Shown here piece by piece: positions 8,147 to 18,292 of a DNA stretch of 64,000 bases. Both the position numbers and the translations under genes were made by a program. The notes beneath the pieces are model-generated. The model was not told the origin of the DNA and did no database searches. It worked only from the letters and a program-made list of their open reading frames with translations. The DNA is taken from the NCBI GenBank assembly GCA_017395935.1, contig JAFQNL010000013.1:1-64000 (forward strand). Direction: 5' to 3'. The first letter of the stretch is position 1; the number at the start of each line of letters is the position of its first letter. This stretch comes from Oscillospiraceae bacterium. Its GTDB lineage: Bacteria; Bacillota; Clostridia; Oscillospirales; Oscillospiraceae.

Positions 8147-9325
8147 ATGAACGAACTGGAACTGAAGTATGGCTGTAATCCCAATCAGAAGCCTTCCCGG
8201 ATCTATATGAAGGACGGCTCCGAGCTGCCCATCACCGTTCTCAACGGCAAGCCCGGCTATATCAACTTCCTGGACGCCTTCAACTCCTGGCAGCTGGTCC
8301 GGGAGCTTAAGCAGGCCACCGGTCTGCCCTCTGCCGCTTCCTTCAAGCACGTCTCCCCTGCCGGCGCTGCCGTGGGTCTGCCTCTGAGCGAGACGGACCG
8401 GAAGATGTACTTCGTGGACGAGAAGGCAGAGCTTTCCCCCATCGCCTGCGCATATATCCGGGCCCGGGGCGCTGACCGTCTGTGCTCTTACGGTGACTGG
8501 GCCGCCCTCTCTGATATCTGCGACGCCGCAACTGCCGAGTATCTGAAGTACGAAGTTTCTGACGGCGTGATCGCTCCCGGCTATACCGAGGAAGCTCTGG
8601 CCATCCTGAAAACCAAGAAGAAGGGCGGCTACAACGTGGTCCAGATTGATCCTGACTACGTCCCCGCTCCTCAGGAATACAAGGATGTCTTCGGCATCAC
8701 CTTCCAGCAGGGCCGGAATAACTTCGAGATCAACGAAGCACTGCTGACCAATATCGTCACCGAGAATAAGACTCTGCCCCAGCAGGCAAAGATCGATATG
8801 ATCGTCTCTCTCATTACCCTGAAATATACCCAGTCCAACTCCGTCTGCTACGTTAAGGACGGTCAGGCAATCGGCGTAGGCGCCGGCCAGCAGAGCCGGA
8901 TCCACTGCACCCGTCTGGCCGGTCAGAAGGCTGATAACTGGTACCTGCGCCAGCATCCCAAGGTCCTGGGTCTTCAGTTTGTTGACGGCATCCGCCGCCC
9001 CGACCGGGACAACGCCATTGATATCTATACCTCCGACGAGTACGAGGATGTGCTGGCTGAGGGCGTCTGGCAGAACACCTTCAAGGTCAAGCCCGAAGTG
9101 CTGACGCTGGAGGAAAAGAAGGCCTGGATCGCCACTCAGACCGGCGTTACCGTGGGCAGCGACGCTTTCTTCCCCTTCGGCGACAACGTGGAACGGGCAA
9201 GAAAGAGCGGTGTGGAATATATCGCCGAGCCCGGCGGCTCCATCCGGGATGACCATGTCATCGCCACCGCCAACAAGTACAATATCACCATGTGCTTCAC
9301 CGGCATGCGTCTGTTCCACCATTGA
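8147..9325 (+). CDS. Stand-alone AICAR formyltransferase (PurH C-domain type)
   Basis: A 392-residue phosphoribosylaminoimidazolecarboxamide formyltransferase without the cyclohydrolase domain. The catalytic Lys-His pair is in FKHVSPAGAA. SDAFFPF and the C-terminal PGGSIRDDHVIATANKY match the formyl-THF-binding half of PurH. The N-terminus ELKYGCNPNQKP begins directly with the transformylase domain. It converts AICAR (ZMP) to FAICAR with 10-formyl-THF; its substrate is the riboswitch ligand. AAGGAGG precedes the ATG. Confidence 0.92.
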   Translation: MNELELKYGCNPNQKPSRIYMKDGSELPITVLNGKPGYINFLDAFNSWQLVRELKQATGLPSAASFKHVSPAGAAVGLPLSETDRKMYFVDEKAELSPIACAYIRARGADRLCSYGDWAALSDICDAATAEYLKYEVSDGVIAPGYTEEALAILKTKKKGGYNVVQIDPDYVPAPQEYKDVFGITFQQGRNNFEINEALLTNIVTENKTLPQQAKIDMIVSLITLKYTQSNSVCYVKDGQAIGVGAGQQSRIHCTRLAGQKADNWYLRQHPKVLGLQFVDGIRRPDRDNAIDIYTSDEYEDVLAEGVWQNTFKVKPEVLTLEEKKAWIATQTGVTVGSDAFFPFGDNVERARKSGVEYIAEPGGSIRDDHVIATANKYNITMCFTGMRLFHH

Positions 9326-9351
9326 TCTTACCATCACAGGAGGTCCATTCC

Positions 9352-10620
9352 ATGAAACTTATGGTCATCGGAGGCGGCGGCCGTGAGCACGCCATTATCC
9401 GTTCCCTGAAGAAGAATCCCGCTGTGGATACTATCTACTGCCTGCCCGGCAACGGCGGTATCGCCGCCGACGCCATCTGCGTCAACATCGGCGCCACCGA
9501 CATTGACGCTCAGGTCGCCTTTGCCAAGGAGAACGCCATCGACTATGCCGTAGTCGCTCCCGACGATCCCCTGGCTCTGGGCGCTGTTGACGCGCTGACC
9601 GAGGCTGGTATCCCCTGCTTTGGTCCCGACGCCAAGGCCGCTGTTATCGAGAGCAGCAAAGCCTTTGCCAAGGATCTGATGAAAAAGTACAATATTCCTA
9701 CCGCACGCTACGAGATTTTCACCGACTGCGCTCAGGCACTGGCCTATCTGGAGACTTCTCCCATTCCTGTAGTCATTAAGGCTGACGGTCTGGCTCTGGG
9801 CAAGGGCGTCATTATCGCCAACACCCTCGAAGAGGCCAAGGCCGCTGTCCGCTCCATGATGGAAGACAAGATCTTCGGCAAGAGCGGCAGCCGGGTAGTC
9901 ATTGAGGAGTTCCTCACCGGCCCCGAGGTCTCTGTTCTCTCCTTTACCGACGGCGAGACCGTCATTCCCATGGTCTCCTCCATGGACCACAAGCGGGCCG
10001 GCGATAACGACACCGGCCTCAATACCGGCGGTATGGGCACCATCGCCCCCAACCCTGTTTACACTCCTGAAGTGGCCGAGCGCTGCATGAAGGAGATCTT
10101 CCTGCCCACCATCGCCGCCATGAAGGCTGAAGGCCGTCCCTTCAAGGGCTGCCTCTACTTCGGTCTCATGGTCACTGCCGATGGCCCCAAGGTCATTGAA
10201 TATAACTGCCGCTTCGGCGATCCTGAGACTCAGGTGGTCCTCCCGCTGCTGGAGAGCGATCTGCTGACGATTATGCAGGCTACTACCAACGGTACTCTGG
10301 CTCAGACCGAGGTCAAGTTCTCTGACGGCTGCGCCTGCTGCGTAGTTCTGGCCAGCGCCGGCTACCCCGCCAGCTATCAGAAGGGCTTCCCCATCACTAT
10401 GACCGAAGAAACCCGGAAGCACACCTTTGTGGCCGGCGCAAAGCTGGCCGTAGATACGCTGGTCACCTCCGGTGGCCGCGTGCTGGGCGTTACCGCCACC
10501 GCTCCTACACTGAAGCAAGCCATTGATGAGGCCTATCGTCTGACTGAGGGCGTTCAGTTTGAGAACTCCTTCTGCCGCCGCGATATCGGTCGCAGAGCGC
10601 TGGAAGCTATGGAGGGTTAA
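9352..10620 (+). CDS. purD: Phosphoribosylamine-glycine ligase
   Basis: A 422-residue GAR synthetase of the ATP-grasp superfamily. It begins MKLMVIGGGGREHAI, then VIKADGLALGKGV (ATP-grasp lysine), NTGGMGTIAPNP and EYNCRFGDPETQ with metal ligands. It condenses phosphoribosylamine, the PurF product, with glycine. An in-frame ATG at 9292 overlaps the preceding gene and is not preceded by a ribosome site; ACAGGAGG lies 8 bases before 9352. The stop is directly before purL. Confidence 0.96.
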   Translation: MKLMVIGGGGREHAIIRSLKKNPAVDTIYCLPGNGGIAADAICVNIGATDIDAQVAFAKENAIDYAVVAPDDPLALGAVDALTEAGIPCFGPDAKAAVIESSKAFAKDLMKKYNIPTARYEIFTDCAQALAYLETSPIPVVIKADGLALGKGVIIANTLEEAKAAVRSMMEDKIFGKSGSRVVIEEFLTGPEVSVLSFTDGETVIPMVSSMDHKRAGDNDTGLNTGGMGTIAPNPVYTPEVAERCMKEIFLPTIAAMKAEGRPFKGCLYFGLMVTADGPKVIEYNCRFGDPETQVVLPLLESDLLTIMQATTNGTLAQTEVKFSDGCACCVVLASAGYPASYQKGFPITMTEETRKHTFVAGAKLAVDTLVTSGGRVLGVTATAPTLKQAIDEAYRLTEGVQFENSFCRRDIGRRALEAMEG

Positions 10621-10621
10621 C

Positions 10622-13600
10622 ATGGTCTATCGCGTATTTGTGGAAAAAAAGCCCGGCTTGGCTCCCGAAGCCGCCGGTCTGCTGGCTGACTGCCGGGCGT
10701 TTCTGGGCCTGACCGGTTTGGAGCAGGTTCGAATTCTGAATCGGTATGACGTGGAGGGCATTGAAGAGTCTCTGTTCAACTACGCCCGTACCACCGTCTT
10801 CTCCGAGCCTCAGCTGGACGTAATCAGCGCCGAGGCCGACCTGTCCGATGCCGATGTAGTCTTCGCCGTGGAGCCCCTCCCCGGTCAGTTTGACCAGCGG
10901 GCCGACTCTGCCGCTCAGTGCATCCAGCTCCAGAGTCAGGGCGAGCGTCCTGTGGTCCGTTCGGCTAAGGTCTATGCCCTCTACGGCAAGCTGTCTGAGG
11001 CTGACGTGGCCGCAGTCAAGAGCTATGTCATTAACGCAGTGGAAAGCCGTGAGGCCTCCCTGGAAAAGCCGGAAACCCTGAAAATGAGCTATGCCGCTCC
11101 CGAGACGGTGGCCACTGTGGAAGGCTTTATCACTCTGGACGAGGCGGGTCTGTCCGCTCTGCTGGGCCGTCTGGGCCTGGCTATGGATCTGGACGATCTC
11201 AAGTTCCTGCAGAACTATTTCGCCTCCGAAGAGGGTCGTGATCCCACGATTACCGAAATCCGGGTGGTAGATACCTACTGGTCTGACCACTGCCGTCACA
11301 CCACCTTCTCCACTCACCTGGACAAGGTAGAGATCCACGACAAGGCTGTAAAAGAGGCTTATGAGCGCTATCTGGCTGCCCGTGTGGAGGTTTACGGCGA
11401 AGAAAAGGCTGCCAAGCGGCCTCAGACACTGATGGACATCGCTACCATCGGTACCAAGGTGCTCAAGAAGCGGGGCCTGCTCCCCGAGCTGGACGAGAGC
11501 GAGGAGATCAACGCCTGTTCCATCCACGTCACTGCTACTGTGGATGGCCGGGACGAGGACTGGCTGCTCATGTTCAAGAACGAGACCCATAACCACCCCA
11601 CCGAGATCGAGCCCTTCGGCGGCGCTGCCACCTGCATTGGCGGCTGCATCCGCGACCCCCTGTCCGGCCGTGCTTATGTCCATCAGGCTATGCGTGTCAC
11701 CGGCGGCGGCGATCCCCGTGTTTCTCTGAAGGATACCCTCTCCGGCAAGCTGCCCCAGCGTAAGCTGGCTTCCACCGCCGCTGCCGGTTACTCCTCCTAT
11801 GGCAACCAGATTGGTCTGGCAACCGGCCACGTGGCAGAGCTCTACCACGAAGGCTATATCGCCAAGCGTCTGGAGTGCGGCGCCGTTGTGGCAGCCGCTC
11901 CTGCCTACAATGTCCGTCGTGAGCGTCCCCTTCCCGGTGACGTGGTTATCCTGCTGGGCGGCCGTACCGGTCGCGACGGCATTGGCGGCGCGACCGGCTC
12001 CTCCAAGAGCCACAATATGAAGTCTCTGGAGACTATGGCCTCTGAGGTCCAGAAGGGCAACGCCCCCGAAGAGCGGAAGATCCAGCGTCTGTTCCGAATC
12101 AGCTCCGTTACCCGGCTCATCAAGCGCTGCAACGACTTTGGCGCAGGCGGCGTCTCTGTCGCCATCGGCGAGCTGGCTCCCGGCCTGCGGATTGATCTGG
12201 ATGCTGTCCGGAAGAAGTACGACGGTCTGGACGGCACTGAGCTGGCCATCTCCGAGTCTCAGGAGCGTATGGCCGTTGTCGTCGCTCCCGAAGATGCCGA
12301 TACCTTTATTGCCGCTGCCGGCGAAGAGAATCTGGAGGCCTATCGTGTGGCTGTTGTCACCGAGCAGGAGCGCATGGTTATGTCCTGGAAAGGCCAGGTC
12401 ATCGCAGACCTGAGCCGCAGCTTCCTGGATACCAACGGTGCTGTTAAGCATGCCGGCGTGGCTGTGGAAGAGCCTGCCAGCATCTATCCTCTGTGGGACA
12501 AGGCTGACCTGCGTACCATCGCCTCCGGTCTGAAGTACGGCTCCCGCCGTGGCCTTACCGAGCGCTTTGACGGCTCCATCGGCGCCGGCTCCCTGCTCAT
12601 GCCCTTCGGCGGCAAGCATCAGACTTCCCCCGCTCAGGCCATGGCCGCCCTCTTCCCTGTCCTTCCCGGTCAGAACACAGATCAGGGCAGCGTGATGGCT
12701 TGGGGCTGTGACCCTGACCTGCTCTCTTCCGATCCCTATACCGGCGCACAGGCCGCCGTTATCTCCTCTATGGCCAAGATCGTGGCTGCCGGCGCTGACT
12801 ATGAGAAGGCCTATCTGACCCTGCAGGAGTTCTTCGAAAAGCTCCGGGAAGAGCCTCTGCGCTGGGGCAAGCCCTTCAAGGCGCTGCTGGGTGCTCTGGA
12901 TGCCCAGCTGGGCCTGAAGGCTGCCGCTATCGGCGGCAAGGACTCCATGTCCGGCTCTTTCCTGGACAAGGACGTGCCCCCCACTGTCATTTCCTTCGCC
13001 ATTGCTCCCATTCTTGCCAACCAGCTCATCACCACCGAGTTCAAAAAGTCCGGCAGCCCCGTCTGCCTGCTGGGCGCGAATGAACTGACCGACTATGAAG
13101 GTCACTGCAAGAGCTGGAAGGCCGTGCGCAAGCTGAGTGAAGAGGGCAAGATCCTCTCCGCCTGGGCTGTTGAGGCCGGCGGCGTAGCCGAGGCTGTTAT
13201 GAAGATGGCCTTCGGCAACGGTATCGGTTTCACCGCTCTGTCTGAGCAGGCGGTACCCTCTTGCCCCGGCATGATCGTGGCTGAGATGACCGAAGTACCT
13301 GAAGGCGCTCTGCTGCTGGGTTACACCAACGATCAGGGCCAGATCACCTACGCCGGCGAGACAGTATCTGTTTCCGAGCTCTGCCAGCTCAACGAGGCTG
13401 TACTGGCAAAGGTTTATCCCACCAAGGCCAAGGCCGAGGAAAAGAATCTGCCCACCTTCTCTTACACCGGCGGCGTTGTGGCCGCTCCCCGTGTCAAGCT
13501 GGTTCGCCCCAAGGCACTTATCCCCGTTTTCCCCGGCACCAACTGTGAGTATGACACTGCCAGAGCTCTGGAAGAGGCTGGTGCTCAGGCCGAGATCATG

Positions 13601-14302
13601 GTCATCCGGAATCTGACCGCTGCCGACGTTCAGAAGAGCGTTGAGATGATGGCCCGGAAGCTGGCTGAGTCTCAGATGGTAGTCATTCCCGGCGGTTTCT
13701 CCGGCGGCGACGAGCCCGACGGCTCTGCCAAGTTCATCACCGCCTTCTTCCGCAACCCTGCTATTCGTGAGCAGGTCACCGCCCTGCTGGAAGAGCGGGA
13801 CGGCCTGATGCTGGGTATCTGCAATGGTTTCCAGGCGCTGATTAAGCTGGGTCTGGTTCCCTATGGCAAGATCATTGACACCGACGAGAGCTGCCCCACT
13901 TTGACCTATAATATTATCGGCCGCCATCAGTCCAAGATCGTAAGCACCCGGGTTTGCACCAACAAGTCTCCCTGGCTGGCCGAAACTCAGGTGGGCAACG
14001 TATATCACGTACCCATCTCCCACGGTGAAGGCCGCTTCTTTGCCTCCCGCGAGCTGGTAGACCAGCTGGCCGCCAACGGTCAGATTGCTACCCAGTACGT
14101 GGATCTCTCCGGCGCTCCCTCTATGGACACCGAGTACAACCCCAACGGCTCTATCTGCGCCATTGAGGGCATCACTTCTCCCGACGGCCGTGTTCTGGGC
14201 AAGATGGGCCACTCTGAGCGAGTAGGCAAGTATCTGTATCAGAACGTCCCCGGCAGCTATGAGATGGGCCTCTTCCGCTCCGCTGTCAAATATTTCAAAT
14301 AA
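10622..14302 (+). CDS. purL: FGAM synthase, single-chain large PurL
   Basis: A 1226-residue phosphoribosylformylglycinamidine synthase with linker, two synthetase halves and a C-terminal class I glutaminase in one chain, unlike the three-subunit PurL/PurQ/PurS of Bacillus. Visible are DTYWSDHCRHTTF, FKNETHNHPTEIEPFGGAAT, and the glutaminase LGICNGFQALIKLGL (Cys1067) with SHGEGRFF for the His/Glu pair. The glutaminase here is intact, in contrast to the PurF homologue of the same operon. The ATG at 10622 starts one base after the purD stop, with GGAGG just before. Confidence 0.97.
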   Translation: MVYRVFVEKKPGLAPEAAGLLADCRAFLGLTGLEQVRILNRYDVEGIEESLFNYARTTVFSEPQLDVISAEADLSDADVVFAVEPLPGQFDQRADSAAQCIQLQSQGERPVVRSAKVYALYGKLSEADVAAVKSYVINAVESREASLEKPETLKMSYAAPETVATVEGFITLDEAGLSALLGRLGLAMDLDDLKFLQNYFASEEGRDPTITEIRVVDTYWSDHCRHTTFSTHLDKVEIHDKAVKEAYERYLAARVEVYGEEKAAKRPQTLMDIATIGTKVLKKRGLLPELDESEEINACSIHVTATVDGRDEDWLLMFKNETHNHPTEIEPFGGAATCIGGCIRDPLSGRAYVHQAMRVTGGGDPRVSLKDTLSGKLPQRKLASTAAAGYSSYGNQIGLATGHVAELYHEGYIAKRLECGAVVAAAPAYNVRRERPLPGDVVILLGGRTGRDGIGGATGSSKSHNMKSLETMASEVQKGNAPEERKIQRLFRISSVTRLIKRCNDFGAGGVSVAIGELAPGLRIDLDAVRKKYDGLDGTELAISESQERMAVVVAPEDADTFIAAAGEENLEAYRVAVVTEQERMVMSWKGQVIADLSRSFLDTNGAVKHAGVAVEEPASIYPLWDKADLRTIASGLKYGSRRGLTERFDGSIGAGSLLMPFGGKHQTSPAQAMAALFPVLPGQNTDQGSVMAWGCDPDLLSSDPYTGAQAAVISSMAKIVAAGADYEKAYLTLQEFFEKLREEPLRWGKPFKALLGALDAQLGLKAAAIGGKDSMSGSFLDKDVPPTVISFAIAPILANQLITTEFKKSGSPVCLLGANELTDYEGHCKSWKAVRKLSEEGKILSAWAVEAGGVAEAVMKMAFGNGIGFTALSEQAVPSCPGMIVAEMTEVPEGALLLGYTNDQGQITYAGETVSVSELCQLNEAVLAKVYPTKAKAEEKNLPTFSYTGGVVAAPRVKLVRPKALIPVFPGTNCEYDTARALEEAGAQAEIMVIRNLTAADVQKSVEMMARKLAESQMVVIPGGFSGGDEPDGSAKFITAFFRNPAIREQVTALLEERDGLMLGICNGFQALIKLGLVPYGKIIDTDESCPTLTYNIIGRHQSKIVSTRVCTNKSPWLAETQVGNVYHVPISHGEGRFFASRELVDQLAANGQIATQYVDLSGAPSMDTEYNPNGSICAIEGITSPDGRVLGKMGHSERVGKYLYQNVPGSYEMGLFRSAVKYFK

Positions 14303-14323
14303 AACATGAAAGGATGACCTGGC

Positions 14324-15832
14324 ATGGCATTTTACTACTCTGAACCTTCCCGAACTTTCAGTGAATATCTTCTGGTGCCCGGTTACACCTCCGAAGATTG
14401 TGTCCCCAGCAACGTCTCTCTCCGCACCCCTCTGGTCAAGTACCGGAAGGGTGAGGAGGAGTGCCCCATCAGCCTGAATATCCCTCTGGTCTCTGCTATC
14501 ATGCAGTCTGTCTCCAACGACACGCTGGCAGTGGCTCTGGCCAAGGAAGGCGGTCTGTCCTTTATCTATGGCTCTCAGTCCATCGAGAGCGAGGCTGCCA
14601 TGGTCCGTCGGGTCAAGGAATATAAGGCCGGCTTCGTGCCCAGCGCTTCCAACCTGACGCCCGACCACACTCTGGCTGATGTTCTGGATCTGAAGGCCCG
14701 CAACGGTTTCTCCACCGTGGCCATCACCGAGGACGCTCAGCCCCACGGCAAGCTGCTTGGTATCGTCACCAGCCGTGACTATCGTGTGACCCGTATGGAT
14801 CCCGCTACCCCTGTCCGCAACTTCATGACTCCTCTGGAGAAGCTGGTCACCGCCCCCTCCTCCACCACCCTGAAAGAAGCCAACGATATCATCTGGGACA
14901 ACAAGCTCAACTCTCTGCCCATCGTGGACGACAACGGCTGCCTGATGTATTTCGTTTTCCGCAAGGACTACTCTGAGCATAAGGAACATCCTCTCAGCCT
15001 GCAGGACGCCGACAAGCGCTATCTGGTCGGTGCTGGCATCAACTCTCGCGACTATGCCCAGCGTGTTCCCGCCCTTATCGAAGCTGGCGCCGACGTTCTG
15101 TGCATCGACTCCTCCGAGGGCTACTCCATCTGGCAGAAGAAGACCATCGACTTCGTCCGCAAAAACTACGGCGACAGCGTAAAGATCGGCGCCGGCAACG
15201 TGGTCGATCGTGACGGCTTCCTCTATCTGGCCAAGGCTGGCGCCGACTTTGTCAAGGTCGGTATCGGTGGCGGTTCCATCTGCATCACCCGTGAGACCAA
15301 GGGCATCGGCCGTGGTCAGGCTACCGCTCTGATCGAAGTCGCTGCCGCCCGTGACGAGTATTTTGCTGAGACCGGCATCTATGTGCCTATCTGCTCTGAC
15401 GGTGGTATCGTCCACGACTACCATATGACCCTGGCTCTGGCCATGGGCGCCGACTTCCTTATGCTGGGCCGCTACTTTGCCCGCTTCGACGAGTCTCCCA
15501 CGCCCAAGCTGATGATTAACGGCCAGTATGTCAAGGAATACTGGGGTGAAGGCTCCAACCGTGCCCGCAACTGGCAGCGCTACGACCTGGGCGGCAAAAC
15601 CGACCTGGCCTTCGAAGAGGGCGTTGACTCCTACGTCACCTACGCGGGCCGTCTGCAGGACAACGTGGCCAAGAGCCTGTATAAGGTCAAGTCCACCATG
15701 TGCAACTGCGGCGTGCTCAACATCCCCGACCTCCAGCGGGAGGCCAAGCTGACCGTAGTCTCCTCTACCAGCATCGTAGAGGGCGGCTATCACGACGTCA
15801 CTCTCCGCGCTACCTCCACCAGCAAGATCTGA
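14324..15832 (+). CDS. guaB: IMP dehydrogenase
   Basis: A 502-residue IMPDH oxidising IMP to XMP with NAD, the first step to GMP. The TIM barrel carries VSAIMQSVS, the catalytic cysteine loop [23 protein letters not shown] and the mobile flap NWQRYDLGG with the Arg-Tyr pair. The inserted CBS pair is around residues 100-225 ([27 protein letters not shown]). The sequence is a divergent member compared with Bacillus GuaB, but the catalytic residues are kept. It lies 21 bases after purL and takes the operon from IMP into guanine nucleotides. Confidence 0.93.
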   Translation: MAFYYSEPSRTFSEYLLVPGYTSEDCVPSNVSLRTPLVKYRKGEEECPISLNIPLVSAIMQSVSNDTLAVALAKEGGLSFIYGSQSIESEAAMVRRVKEYKAGFVPSASNLTPDHTLADVLDLKARNGFSTVAITEDAQPHGKLLGIVTSRDYRVTRMDPATPVRNFMTPLEKLVTAPSSTTLKEANDIIWDNKLNSLPIVDDNGCLMYFVFRKDYSEHKEHPLSLQDADKRYLVGAGINSRDYAQRVPALIEAGADVLCIDSSEGYSIWQKKTIDFVRKNYGDSVKIGAGNVVDRDGFLYLAKAGADFVKVGIGGGSICITRETKGIGRGQATALIEVAAARDEYFAETGIYVPICSDGGIVHDYHMTLALAMGADFLMLGRYFARFDESPTPKLMINGQYVKEYWGEGSNRARNWQRYDLGGKTDLAFEEGVDSYVTYAGRLQDNVAKSLYKVKSTMCNCGVLNIPDLQREAKLTVVSSTSIVEGGYHDVTLRATSTSKI

Positions 15833-15859
15833 GCCTGAGCGTTTGAAAGGAGCAGTTCC

Positions 15860-17533
15860 ATGAAGATCCTCTCTGACATTGAGATTGCCCAGTCCTGCAC
15901 CATGCGCCCTATCAGCGAAATCGCTGATACGGCCGGCGTGGATCGGGAGTATCTGGAATATTACGGCAACTACAAGGCCAAGGTAGACTATCGTCTCCTG
16001 CGGGAGAACAAGCGTCCCGATGGCAAGCTGATTCTGGTCACCGCTATCAACCCCACCCCCGCAGGCGAGGGCAAGACCACCACTACCGTCGGTTTGGCCG
16101 ATGGCCTGCGCAAGCTGGGCAAGAACACTATGGTCGCTCTTCGGGAACCCTCTCTGGGCCCCGTATTCGGCATTAAGGGCGGCGCCGCCGGCGGCGGTTG
16201 GGCACAGGTGGTCCCCATGGAGGATATCAACCTTCACTTTACCGGCGACTTCCACGCCATCGGCGCTGCCAACAACCTGCTGGCTGCCATGCTGGATAAC
16301 CATATTCAGCAGGGCAACGCTCTTGGTATCGACGTTAAGCGGATCGTCTGGAAGCGCTGCGTAGATATGAATGACCGCCAGCTGCGCAATGTTATTGACG
16401 GTCTGGGCGGCCGGATGCAGGGTGTCCCCCGTGAGGACGGCTTTGACATCACCGTAGCCAGTGAGATCATGGCAGTGCTCTGTCTGGCCTCTGATATTCC
16501 TGACCTGAAAGCCCGTCTGGGCCGCATGGTAGTCGCTTATACCTTCTCCGGCGCTCCTGTTACCGCCCACGATCTGAAGGCCGAGGGCGCTATGGCCGCT
16601 CTGCTCAAGGATGCCCTCAAGCCCAATCTGGTCCAGACGCTGGAAGGCACTCCCGCCTTTATCCACGGAGGTCCCTTTGCCAATATCGCCCACGGCTGCA
16701 ACTCGGTCATGGCTACCCGTATGGCTATGCGGCTGGGTGACTATGCCGTTACTGAGGCTGGCTTCGGCGCCGATCTGGGCGCTGAGAAGTTCCTGGATAT
16801 CAAGTGCCGTCTGGCCGGTTTGACTCCCTCTGCTGTTGTGGTGGTTGCTACCGTCCGTGCGCTGAAGAATCATGGCGGCGTGGCTAAAGCCGATCTCAAC
16901 CAGGAGAATCTGGAGGCTCTGGAGAAGGGTCTTCCCAACCTGCTCCAGCACGTATCCAATATCACCAACGTCTATCGCCTGCCCTGCGTGGTAGCAATCA
17001 ACGCCTTCCCCACCGACACCGCAGCCGAGCTGAAGCTGGTAGAAGACAAGTGCCGTGAACTGGGTGTCAATGTAGCGCTGTCCGAGGTTTGGGCCAAGGG
17101 TGGCGAGGGCGGCATGGCTCTGGCCCGTGAGGTGCTGCGGCTGTGCGAGGAGAGCAACAATTTCACCTTCGCCTATGACGCAGAAGATTCCATTGAGTCC
17201 AAGCTGGATCAGATCGCCAGAAAGATCTATCATGCTGACGGCGTTGCCCTGACCTCCAATGCCCGCAAGCAGCTGGCCGAGTTGGAAGCTCTCGGCTTTG
17301 GCAAGCTGCCTATCTGCATGGCCAAAACCCAGTATTCCTTCTCCGATGATCCCACCCTGCTGGGTGCCCCTTCCGGCTTCACAATTACCATCCGGAATTT
17401 GAAGGTCTCTGCCGGCGCCGGCTTCCTGGTCGCACTCACCGGCGACATCATGACCATGCCCGGTCTTCCCAAGGTTCCTGCAGCCGAGAAGATTGACGTG
17501 GACGAAAACGGCAAGATCACCGGTCTGTTCTAA
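15860..17533 (+). CDS. fhs: Formate-tetrahydrofolate ligase
   Basis: A 557-residue 10-formyl-THF synthetase. It has the P-loop [16 protein letters not shown], the conserved [19 protein letters not shown] and [13 protein letters not shown], at normal length. It makes 10-formyl-THF from formate, ATP and THF, the cofactor spent by PurN and by the AICAR transformylase upstream. As last gene of the ZTP-controlled operon it answers the very shortage that the riboswitch senses. AAAGGAG precedes the ATG and a strong terminator follows the stop. Confidence 0.97.
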   Translation: MKILSDIEIAQSCTMRPISEIADTAGVDREYLEYYGNYKAKVDYRLLRENKRPDGKLILVTAINPTPAGEGKTTTTVGLADGLRKLGKNTMVALREPSLGPVFGIKGGAAGGGWAQVVPMEDINLHFTGDFHAIGAANNLLAAMLDNHIQQGNALGIDVKRIVWKRCVDMNDRQLRNVIDGLGGRMQGVPREDGFDITVASEIMAVLCLASDIPDLKARLGRMVVAYTFSGAPVTAHDLKAEGAMAALLKDALKPNLVQTLEGTPAFIHGGPFANIAHGCNSVMATRMAMRLGDYAVTEAGFGADLGAEKFLDIKCRLAGLTPSAVVVVATVRALKNHGGVAKADLNQENLEALEKGLPNLLQHVSNITNVYRLPCVVAINAFPTDTAAELKLVEDKCRELGVNVALSEVWAKGGEGGMALAREVLRLCEESNNFTFAYDAEDSIESKLDQIARKIYHADGVALTSNARKQLAELEALGFGKLPICMAKTQYSFSDDPTLLGAPSGFTITIRNLKVSAGAGFLVALTGDIMTMPGLPKVPAAEKIDVDENGKITGLF

Positions 17534-17548
17534 ATCCGGTCACTGTTA

Positions 17549-17593
17549 TACGAAAAAAGACAAGGTGTCAAAGACACCTTGTCTTTTTTCGTA
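17549..17593. terminator. Bidirectional terminator after fhs
   Basis: A long near-perfect palindrome: A-run, AGACAAGGTGTC (17559-17570), short loop, GACACCTTGTCT, T-run. It ends the purine operon on the plus strand and the converging flavoprotein gene on the minus strand. Confidence 0.9.
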
Positions 17594-17621
17594 TGTGTTA
17601 TGCTGTCAGCCTGCCCTTCAC

Positions 17622-18188
17622 TCATCGGGCCAGTTTTTTCACCAGCTCAGCCATCCGGCACCCCAGTTCCTTCAGCGTCTCGATCCCGAAGCTGTCGCTT
17701 TCAAATCCCTCTTCGCCCCGAAGGACATTATTCCAGTAAACACTGCCTACTACCGGCATTCCGGAGAAGGTAAAATACTTATTCAGCCGGTCCAGAGCAG
17801 CGGTCGTACCCGAGCGCCAGCAGACGGCTACGCCTGCAGCCGGCTTTCCGTCCATCAGGCGGCCATTGTCCGAGGCCGAGTAGAATACCCGGTCCAACAG
17901 AGCGCAGAGGGAACCGTTTGGACCTGCGAAATAGGTAGGCGTCCCCACGACGACACCGTCACAGCGGAGGATAGCCTCGGTGAGCTCATAGCATTTGTCG
18001 TCCCGGAAAACACAGCGGCTGTCACTCTGACAGCGTCGGCAGTCGATACAGGGTCGGACAGGATCCGGGCCGATCTGGAACCATTCTGTCTCAACTCCAC
18101 GCTCCAGCAGGGACTGCTCTACCACAGACAGCGCACGGAAGGTATCCCCTTTGGGCCGGGGACTGCCATTCACCAGCAATACTTTCAT
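17622..18188 (-). CDS. Iron-sulfur flavoprotein / NADPH-dependent FMN reductase family
   Basis: A 188-residue flavodoxin-fold protein. The N-terminal VLLVNGSPRPKGDT binds the FMN phosphate. A compact cluster CIDCRRCQSDSRC (spacing CX2CX2CX5C) resembles the [4Fe-4S] motif of archaeal and clostridial Isf proteins, and VGTPTYFAGPNGSL is a flavin-contacting loop. It likely moves electrons between ferredoxin and an unknown partner. GGAGGATACAATC precedes the ATG at 18188; an upstream in-frame ATG at 18218 has no ribosome site. It is a single gene, converging on the purine operon. Confidence 0.85.
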   Translation of the reverse strand: MKVLLVNGSPRPKGDTFRALSVVEQSLLERGVETEWFQIGPDPVRPCIDCRRCQSDSRCVFRDDKCYELTEAILRCDGVVVGTPTYFAGPNGSLCALLDRVFYSASDNGRLMDGKPAAGVAVCWRSGTTAALDRLNKYFTFSGMPVVGSVYWNNVLRGEEGFESDSFGIETLKELGCRMAELVKKLAR

Positions 18189-18256
18189 GATTGTATCCTC
18201 CTTCGTTTTTTCTTTCATGATACCATCTCTGTCCGGACTTGACCAGTATAAAATAT

Positions 18257-18280
18257 CCGCCCGGCCTGCCAGCCGGGCGG
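18257..18280 (-). terminator. Terminator of the P-type ATPase-like gene
   Basis: CCGCCCGGC and GCCGGGCGG form a nine-pair stem at 18257-18280, followed on the minus strand by the T-rich ATATTTTATA. Confidence 0.75.
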
Positions 18281-18292
18281 AATAGGGTCAGA

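Noticed and set aside
10607..17233. A stop-free minus-strand frame of 2208 codons opposite purL, guaB and fhs
   Set aside because: It is the antisense shadow of three certain genes with biased codons; the translation is low-complexity Gly/Leu/Val/Asp/Gln-rich and shows no family motif or ribosome site.
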